Below are positions 40,524 to 45,782 of a stretch of 45,782 bases of DNA, in pieces (position 1 is the stretch's first letter; the number at the start of each line of letters is the position of its first letter). The notes below the pieces were generated by a model. It saw only the letters and a list, made by a program, of their open reading frames with translations, did not search any database and was not told the DNA's origin. The stretch spans positions 1-45,782 of the forward strand of contig NZ_JANKOF010000032.1 in the NCBI RefSeq assembly GCF_024655565.1, given 5' to 3'. Source of the stretch: Nitratireductor sp. ZSWI3. Lineage in GTDB: Bacteria; Pseudomonadota; Alphaproteobacteria; Rhizobiales; Rhizobiaceae. Made by a program: the position numbers and the translations under genes.

Positions 40524-41603
40524 TCATGCCTTCGCGGCACGCTCCTCATCGAAGCGCTCGGCCAGCTCGGGCAATCTTTCAGCGACGAAATCCGCAAAAC
40601 CCGGCAGCGCAACCTCGTCGAAATCCAGCCGCGGCTTTGCGCCGGACGTGATGCGCGCCAGCGTCCGCCCCTGGCCGTCTTCGACGGCGCGCGGCCCTGC
40701 CTTGCCGCTCGCTCTTACGGCCGGGCGCCTGGCCAGCCGCTCGAACAGCATGGCGAAGCGCTTGTCCGAATCGGCCGCCCTGAAGGCATCGGAATGGATG
40801 ACGTCCTGGGCGATCACGACGGCCGCTTCCTTCTTCAGGAAATCGGCGAGAGCCATCCAGCGCGGGCGTCCGGCCTTCGGCGCCGGGCCGATCGCGCTGG
40901 CGATGTGCGCCGGCACGGCCTCCGCCACCTGCAAGAGCCGCGTCATCTCGGCCTTGTGCAGCGACAGCGCGCGCTGCACGACGCCTCGATCGAACCCATG
41001 GCGCATCAGCGCCGCGGCGAAGAAGGCCCGCTCGATGAAGGAGAGGTTGCGGCGCTCGGTGTTCTCCTTGCCTTGCGCCAGGACGAGCTGGTCGTCGTCG
41101 AGCGTGCGCACGATGGCCTGGACGGGCCGTGACAGGCGCGCGGCGGCGCGCACCCGGCGATGCCCGTAGGCCACCTGGAACCGGCCGCCGACGCTCGGGT
41201 GAGGGCGCAGCAGAACCGGAACCTGCTGGCCGTTCTCGCGCATGCTCTCGACCAGTGCGGAAAAGTCCTCGTCGCCCTCATCCTCGCGGCTCAGCCGGTC
41301 GCGCACCAGCGATGGGTCGACCAGGCCTGGGTCGATCTCGACCACGCGTTCGCCCCTGGCGAGGCTCTCCTTCAAGGCGCGGGCGTCTTCCACCTCGCGC
41401 GTCATCGAGGAAAGTGAAAGCCCCATCGCCTTAACGGCGCCCGAAGCGCTGCGCGGCGGCTCGCCGCCACCGGGCTTCGGCGCCGATTTCATCTCGGGCG
41501 CCGGCTGGGCCTGCAGCGGCGCAGGGCGCGGGGAGGGGACCGCGTCACCCTCCGCCGGGCCGCCGCCGAACAGCGCCTTCAGATGATCCTTGCGCTTGCT
41601 CAT
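40524..41603 (-). CDS. repB: Plasmid partition protein RepB (ParB family)
   Basis: 359 residues. Starts MSKRKDHLKALFGGG as RepB proteins do. ParB N-terminal domain: VVEIDPGLVDPSLVRDRL (about 94-111) and the CTP-binding box VAYGHRRVRAA (about 154-164), followed by ENTERRNLSFIERAFFAAAL and a helix-turn-helix. It binds parS sites and partners with RepA for segregation. Its ATG overlaps the repA stop (ATGA, 41600-41603). Confidence 0.93.
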   Translation of the reverse strand: MSKRKDHLKALFGGGPAEGDAVPSPRPAPLQAQPAPEMKSAPKPGGGEPPRSASGAVKAMGLSLSSMTREVEDARALKESLARGERVVEIDPGLVDPSLVRDRLSREDEGDEDFSALVESMRENGQQVPVLLRPHPSVGGRFQVAYGHRRVRAAARLSRPVQAIVRTLDDDQLVLAQGKENTERRNLSFIERAFFAAALMRHGFDRGVVQRALSLHKAEMTRLLQVAEAVPAHIASAIGPAPKAGRPRWMALADFLKKEAAVVIAQDVIHSDAFRAADSDKRFAMLFERLARRPAVRASGKAGPRAVEDGQGRTLARITSGAKPRLDFDEVALPGFADFVAERLPELAERFDEERAAKA

Positions 41604-42910
41604 GCCCCGTCTCCGGCGGGAATGCGGCCCCAAGCCTCCTCGATCAGCGTCTCGATCTCGCCGTTGACAGATGTCAACGCCTCCATGGCGCGGTCGTAGG
41701 TGGTGCGGGTGAAGTTGTCGCGGCCGACCTCGTAGAGCGTCTGCTTGGTCAGCCCCGCGTCGGAAATCGCCGTTGACTTCACCATGGGCGCCGTCAGCAC
41801 CCGGGCGCCGAACTGCGAGCGCAGGAAACCGACGATCTGCGTCTGCGGCCCGTCATTGGGCTCATAACGCGTCACCAGATAGCGCAGGAAATCGAAATTC
41901 AGCGTGCCGCCCGCCGACCGCACCACCGACAGGAGGTCGGCAGTCATGTAGAGGAACTGGCTCATCGAGGCGACGTCCAGCATCTGCGGATGCACGGTGA
42001 CGATGACCGAGGTGGAGGCGCACAGCGCCGACAGCGTCAGGAAGCCAAGCTGCGGCGGGCAATCGATCACCACCACGTCGTAATCGTCGGCCACCGAGGC
42101 GAGGGCGGTCTGGATGCGCGCGAAGAAGAAGTCGTCGGCGCTGCTGCCCGGCCCGCGTTCGGCCAGCATGCGCGGCGTGGTGTGCTCGAACTCGTGCAGC
42201 TCGAGATTTCCCGGCACGAGGTCGAGCCCGTCGAAATAGGTCTTGCGCACGATGTCGGCGAGCGGCCGGCGCTCACCGTCATAGCGGATCGCGCCGTAGA
42301 GCGTGTCGTTGCCGGACAAATCGATCTCCGGCTGATATCCGAACAGGGCCGAGAGCGAGGCCTGCGGGTCGAGATCGACGGCGAGCACCCGGTAGCCCGA
42401 CAGAGCCAGATGCTGCGCCATATGCGCGCTGGTGGTCGTCTTGCCGGAGCCGCCCTTGAAGTTGGTGACGGCAATCACCTGCAGATGCTCGCGCGCGGGG
42501 TCGCGCCATTTCACATAGGAGCGCGCCTTGGCCGTGTTACCCTTGGCGCGCGCCTGCGCCGCCAGGTGCTGGCGCAACGCGTTGATGTCGGCGAGCGAAT
42601 AGAAGCGCCGGCCCCCGGCGCCCGTCTCGGGCTGCGGCCCCTCGCCAGCGATCGACAGCTGCCTCAGATAGCCATCGGAAACGCCGATCAGCCGCGCCGC
42701 CTCGCCGCTCGAGAATGTCCTCAGCGTCTTCTGCGCCGCCGGCGGAAACAACCGGTCGCGCATGACGCGCAATTGCTGCGAAAGCTGGGCCGCATCGGCG
42801 GCAATGGCCTCGTCGGCAGCGAGGGCACGATGTGTGCCCGCTGCGTCCATCACCACTTCCGCCGCCTTGTCCAAGTCCCGCTCTCCATCATGCTCGCCGG
42901 CAATATCCAT
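41600..42910 (-). CDS. repA: Plasmid partition ATPase RepA (ParA family)
   Basis: 436 residues. A MerR-like N-terminal DNA-binding part (RTFSSGEAARLIGVSDGYLRQLS, about 64-86) precedes the deviant Walker A TNFKGGSGKTTTSAHMA (about 155-171) and Walker A-prime LAVDLDPQASLSALFG. RepA segregates the plasmid and represses repABC. The ATG at 42910 gives the family's normal length; the frame runs further to 43042 but would include the parS palindrome. A second parS lies inside its 3' end. Confidence 0.93.
   Translation of the reverse strand: MDIAGEHDGERDLDKAAEVVMDAAGTHRALAADEAIAADAAQLSQQLRVMRDRLFPPAAQKTLRTFSSGEAARLIGVSDGYLRQLSIAGEGPQPETGAGGRRFYSLADINALRQHLAAQARAKGNTAKARSYVKWRDPAREHLQVIAVTNFKGGSGKTTTSAHMAQHLALSGYRVLAVDLDPQASLSALFGYQPEIDLSGNDTLYGAIRYDGERRPLADIVRKTYFDGLDLVPGNLELHEFEHTTPRMLAERGPGSSADDFFFARIQTALASVADDYDVVVIDCPPQLGFLTLSALCASTSVIVTVHPQMLDVASMSQFLYMTADLLSVVRSAGGTLNFDFLRYLVTRYEPNDGPQTQIVGFLRSQFGARVLTAPMVKSTAISDAGLTKQTLYEVGRDNFTRTTYDRAMEALTSVNGEIETLIEEAWGRIPAGDGA
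41662..41679. other. parS: parS-like palindrome inside repA
   Basis: CGTTGACA-GA-TGTCAACG, a perfect 8+2+8 palindrome whose 16-bp core has the GTT...AAC ends of repABC centromeres. It is the same, apart from the two central bases, as the site at 42949. Confidence 0.75.
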
Positions 42911-42948
42911 GCCACGCCGCTCCTTGCATCCACACCTCGCCCGGCGCC

Positions 42949-42966
42949 CGTTGACACCTGTCAACG
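42949..42966. other. parS: parS-like palindrome upstream of repA
   Basis: CGTTGACA-CC-TGTCAACG, 39 bases upstream of the repA ATG. Matching the copy in repA, it is a likely RepB binding site, and its position could also let RepB-RepA bound there repress the operon. Confidence 0.78.
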
Positions 42967-43595
42967 CGGCGCGTCTCGTGTTGGCTCGGCGCGGTGCCTG
43001 CGCACCCCGCGGCACCCCGGCGGCGGTCCTGCCCGAAAGCAAGGACCCGCATATCCTTGGCGTAGGGTAAACCGATTCGCCGCGCGGCGGCGAGTAGCCT
43101 ACGCCTCAGACGCGAGATACGCCCATTATGCGGACACGCCGCGACAGCGCCGCCAATCGCTCGCAACCGCTAGTAACATCCGCACACCACGGTTACGCTG
43201 AAATGGCTCAATCGCAGCCAACACCGTTACTATTGGCACGGAAGGCGATGCCGGCGTCAAGAAGTTTTTGGTTAACAAAGGGTTAACGGGGCCGACCCGC
43301 AACGTCCCGGCCGCCAACAGCGGCGAATCACACACGCGATTCCGGAATGTTTCCACAGCTTTAGCCCTGACGGGAACCGAAAGGCACCCAACAGACGCTC
43401 ACGCCACAAAGCCGGACCGGGGGCCCGATCACCGCGCCGATCCGGTCTTTCGACATCGCTCGAACGCACAAGATCGCCCGGGCGCGAGAATCATCGCGCG
43501 CCTCGTAGGGCAGGGGAGGGGAGCCAGCGCACTTGCCAAGCCTGGCCGATTGCGGTCCATTCAGCGTCGTCGCAAACCGCCCCGGGAGGACAGGC
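42967..43595. promoter_or_regulatory. Long regulatory region between repA and the DUF4139 gene
   Basis: About 630 bases without a supported gene. It contains TAGTAAC (43171-43177) and its inverse GTTACTA (43226-43232), a CATAAT-like box on the minus strand near 43125, and two GTTAAC hexamers 11 bp apart (around 43271-43287). The repABC promoter, repressed by RepA, is expected here. No promoter can be fixed by eye. Confidence 0.4.
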
Positions 43596-45602
43596 ATGAA
43601 GACGTTCGCAACGGTGTTTCTCGCGTCGAGGACGGCGATGCTCTGCGCCACGGTGGCCGTGCCTCTCGCGGCAGGTGCCGCGGAAGCGGTCGAGAGCCGC
43701 GTCGAGGCGATCACCCTGTCGTCCGGGGGCCTTGCCGAGATCCGCCGCAGCGCCCGCGTGGAAGGCGCCGGCGCGCTCGAGATCGACGTGCCTCTCGAAC
43801 AGGTCGACGACATCCTGAAGAGCCTCGTCGTGCGCGATCCTTCGGGCAGGGTCGGCGGGCTGACCCTCGACGGGCTGTCGCCGGTCGAAGAGACGTTCCG
43901 CCGCCTGCCGTTCCGGCCGCAGGAGATGGGCTCCCTGCCCGATCTGGCGGCCGCGCTGCAGGGCGTCCGCGTCCGCGCCGCCTCGGGCGGGCGCACGGTC
44001 GAGGGGACCGTGCTCGGCGTCGGCAGGGAGCGGACCGGCACGGGAGACGACATCGCCGAGGTGCGGGTGCTTTCGGTGATGACGGACGCGGGCCAGGTGG
44101 AGGCGCTGCGCCTCGGCACGGACAGCGTCTTCGAGATCCTCGACGCCTCGATGCGCGACAAGCTGCGCGAGGCGGCCGAGGTGAGCGGCCGCGGCCGCAC
44201 CGACGACATGCGCAGGATCGCCATCGCGCTGGCCGGCGAGGAGGCGCGCGCGGTGGGCATCTCCTATGTCGTGCCGGCACCGGTCTGGAAGACGGCGTAT
44301 CGGCTGGTCTCCCGGGAAGAGGGCGATGCCCGCCTGCAGGCCTGGGCGGTGATCGAGAACGCGACGGGGGAAGACTGGAACGATGTCGCCGTCATCCTGT
44401 CTTCGGGCGCGCCGGTAACGCTCGCCCAGCGGCTGCACCAGCGTTATTGGCACCAGAGGCCCGAGGTTCCCGTAACCGCCGGCAGCACCACGCCCCCGCG
44501 GCCGGACGATGCCGCCGAACGCAAGGCGGAATTCGCGCAGGACAATGCGGGCGGTGCGGCACGGCTGCAGCGCCAGGCGCTCGTCGCCGCGCCGGCGCCT
44601 TCCGCCATGGCGATGGAAGCGATGATGGCGCCGCCCGACGGCGAGACGGTCGGCCAGGAGGGGCAGACGACGGCCACCTACCGCCTGCCGTTCCCCGTGG
44701 CGCTCAAGGCCGGGCAGACCCTGTCGCTGCCCTTCATCGACGCAGAGGTGCCCGCCGAGCGGGTTTCCGTGTTCCAGCCGGAGCGCCGGGAGATCCACCC
44801 TGTCGTCGCCCTGCTTCTGGAAAACGGGACCGAGGCGAGCCTGCCGCCCGGCATCCTCACCGTCTATGACGAGCAGGACGGCTATGTCGGCGATGCGCAG
44901 CTTGCCGGCATCCCCTCCGGCGAAAGCCGCATGGTGAGCTTCGCCGCCGACCGCAAGGTCGAGATCACCACCACGAGCGAGCCGCAGGAGACCGTCGGGC
45001 AGATCGCCGTCGTCGACGGCACGCTGCGCGCCACCACCATCTCGCGCCTGACGACCACCTATTCCATCAAGGGGGCGGCCGACGCACGGCGCACGATCGT
45101 CGTCGAGCACCCGCGCCGCGACGGCTGGCGCATCACCTCCGAGGCGCTGTCCGGATCGACACCGACCCATCACCGCCTGCGCGCCACGGTCGCGGCGGGC
45201 GGCGCGGCGGAAATCAGAGTCACCGCGGAACGGAGCCGCATGGACAGCTTCGCCCTCGTCAACGCCGACGCAGAGGCGCTGTTCGGCTGGTCCGGCGCGG
45301 CAGCCGATCCGCAAATGGCGGCGAAGCTCGGCGAGCTTGCGGATCTGCGGCGTCAGTCCGCCGCGGCCGAGATGGAGATGAGCGACATCGAGGAGGCGAT
45401 CGCGCGCATGGCGGGCGACCAGACACGCATCCGCGACAACCTTGCCGCCGCGCCGCGCGACAGCGCCCTGGCGCAACGCTATCTGTCGATGTTGGAAAAG
45501 ACGGAGGACGAGATCGCCGCCCTCAACGGCCGGAGGGATGCTGCGGAAGCGCGGTTCAGGGCGCTGAAGGAGAACGTGGCGGAGTTCATCCGCAGCTTCT
45601 AG
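43596..45602 (+). CDS. Exported DUF4139-domain protein
   Basis: 668 residues. A signal peptide (MKTFATVFLASRTAMLCATVAVPLAAGAAEA, cleaved near 30) is followed by a beta-rich N-terminal part (VESRVEAITLSSGGLAEIRRSARV...VDDILKSLVVRD). The DUF4139 hallmark VVPAPVWKTAYRLV...LQAWAVIENATGEDWNDVAVILSSGAPVTLAQ is at about 225-285. A coiled-coil tail (about 580-665) closes the protein. ATG 43596 has GGGAGGA upstream. Family members are envelope proteins of unknown activity. It is a single gene not related to repABC except by position. Confidence 0.82.
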   Translation: MKTFATVFLASRTAMLCATVAVPLAAGAAEAVESRVEAITLSSGGLAEIRRSARVEGAGALEIDVPLEQVDDILKSLVVRDPSGRVGGLTLDGLSPVEETFRRLPFRPQEMGSLPDLAAALQGVRVRAASGGRTVEGTVLGVGRERTGTGDDIAEVRVLSVMTDAGQVEALRLGTDSVFEILDASMRDKLREAAEVSGRGRTDDMRRIAIALAGEEARAVGISYVVPAPVWKTAYRLVSREEGDARLQAWAVIENATGEDWNDVAVILSSGAPVTLAQRLHQRYWHQRPEVPVTAGSTTPPRPDDAAERKAEFAQDNAGGAARLQRQALVAAPAPSAMAMEAMMAPPDGETVGQEGQTTATYRLPFPVALKAGQTLSLPFIDAEVPAERVSVFQPERREIHPVVALLLENGTEASLPPGILTVYDEQDGYVGDAQLAGIPSGESRMVSFAADRKVEITTTSEPQETVGQIAVVDGTLRATTISRLTTTYSIKGAADARRTIVVEHPRRDGWRITSEALSGSTPTHHRLRATVAAGGAAEIRVTAERSRMDSFALVNADAEALFGWSGAAADPQMAAKLGELADLRRQSAAAEMEMSDIEEAIARMAGDQTRIRDNLAAAPRDSALAQRYLSMLEKTEDEIAALNGRRDAAEARFRALKENVAEFIRSF

Positions 45603-45633
45603 ATGTTTGTCCCGGGTTTGGGCGCCGGCGCTG

Positions 45634-45673
45634 CATCTTTCCTCCTTCTCTCCGTGGGCGGCAGGGCAATCGC
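45634..45673. repeat. Copy 2 of the dispersed intergenic repeat
   Basis: GCATCTTTCC (from 45634) and GCAGGGCAATCGC (45661-45673) repeat the two blocks found at 7862 and 7879, again 30-60 bases after a plus-strand stop codon. The stem-forming left arm of copy 1 is not kept. Confidence 0.5.
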
Positions 45674-45692
45674 GTTTGGCGGCGCGGTACCC

Positions 45693-45782
45693 CCACCCCT
45701 TACCCCTCCCCTCAAGGGGGAGGGGGATGATGAAGCGCACCACCTTTCTTCCCTCCCCCTTGAGGGGAGGGACCGAGGGTGG
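45693..45782. repeat. Large imperfect inverted repeat at the window end
   Basis: A 32-base left arm (45693-45724) and a 32-base right arm (45751-45782) are inverted copies with about five differences, separated by 26 bases. Both contain CCCTCCCCTCAAGGGGGAGGG or its complement. It may continue past the window. It has the look of a short palindromic (REP/MITE-like) intergenic element. Confidence 0.65.

Noticed and set aside
43271-43287. GTTAAC-AAAGG-GTTAAC as a third parS
   Set aside because: Total length is 17 with an odd spacer and the arms are six-base self-palindromes; it does not match the two 18-bp parS copies.
43491-45743. 750-residue minus-strand frame opposite the DUF4139 gene
   Set aside because: No start signal or domain; the plus-strand protein has a signal peptide and the DUF4139 motif.
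1-45782. tRNA or rRNA genes, CRISPR arrays, transposase genes, riboswitches
   Set aside because: None was recognised on either strand. Some riboswitch types could be missed by eye, but no long leader precedes the transporter or metabolic operons except the regions described.

Overview
The window is GC-rich, densely coded alphaproteobacterial DNA. A repABC replication/partition operon at 38.9-42.9 kb, with its antisense-RNA locus and two parS-like palindromes, shows that it is part of a plasmid or chromid, most likely from the Hyphomicrobiales (Rhizobiales). The fructose importer resembles the Sinorhizobium FrcBCA system as I remember it. The exact genus cannot be read from the sequence.

Region by region: (1) 2-211 is the Gly-rich tail of a truncated gene. 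(2) 293-6785 (minus) reads TctC-TctB-TctA importer, cysteine-dioxygenase-like cupin, four-domain rhodanese protein, MetC-type C-S lyase, with a divergent LysR regulator at 6928. It looks like an organosulfur uptake and degradation unit. (3) 7961-12320 holds a ROK regulator divergent from frcB-frcC-frcA, with a long palindrome between them. (4) 12436-17848 (minus) is a second CUT2 sugar importer of the YtfQ-YtfR-YtfT-YjfF (galactofuranose) type, with a FadR-type GntR regulator as last gene. (5) 18058-20696 (minus) is a TPR-LuxR regulator followed by a methyltransferase. (6) 21022-22051 encodes two unknown small membrane or exported proteins. (7) 22081-31982 is a catabolic island: a DHDPS-family aldolase, a cytoplasmic-looking nine-motif FG-GAP/VCBS propeller protein, two non-canonical shikimate-dehydrogenase-like enzymes, a xylose-isomerase-like TIM barrel and an NMT1/SsuA-type ABC importer with two different permeases. 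An IclR regulator heads the importer operon. The same TTGGAAT-AGG-ATTCCA palindrome lies both at the IclR promoter and, 9 kb away, at the aldolase/propeller divergent promoter, which ties the island into one candidate regulon. (8) 32261-34252 carries a PhnA-like protein and a succinate-semialdehyde-type dehydrogenase. (9) 34455-43000 is the plasmid backbone: ScpB-like, DUF1403, tyrosine recombinase, WGR protein, RES/Xre toxin-antitoxin, RepC, antisense RNA, RepB, RepA. (10) 43596-45602 encodes an exported DUF4139 protein. The window ends in a large inverted repeat.

The overall picture is an accessory replicon made of several self-contained uptake-plus-catabolism cassettes, each with its own regulator and mostly with a visible operator, attached to a maintenance block. 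The best candidate for an undescribed system is the IclR-controlled island at 22-32 kb. All assignments come from reading translations and motifs by eye. No database search was possible.
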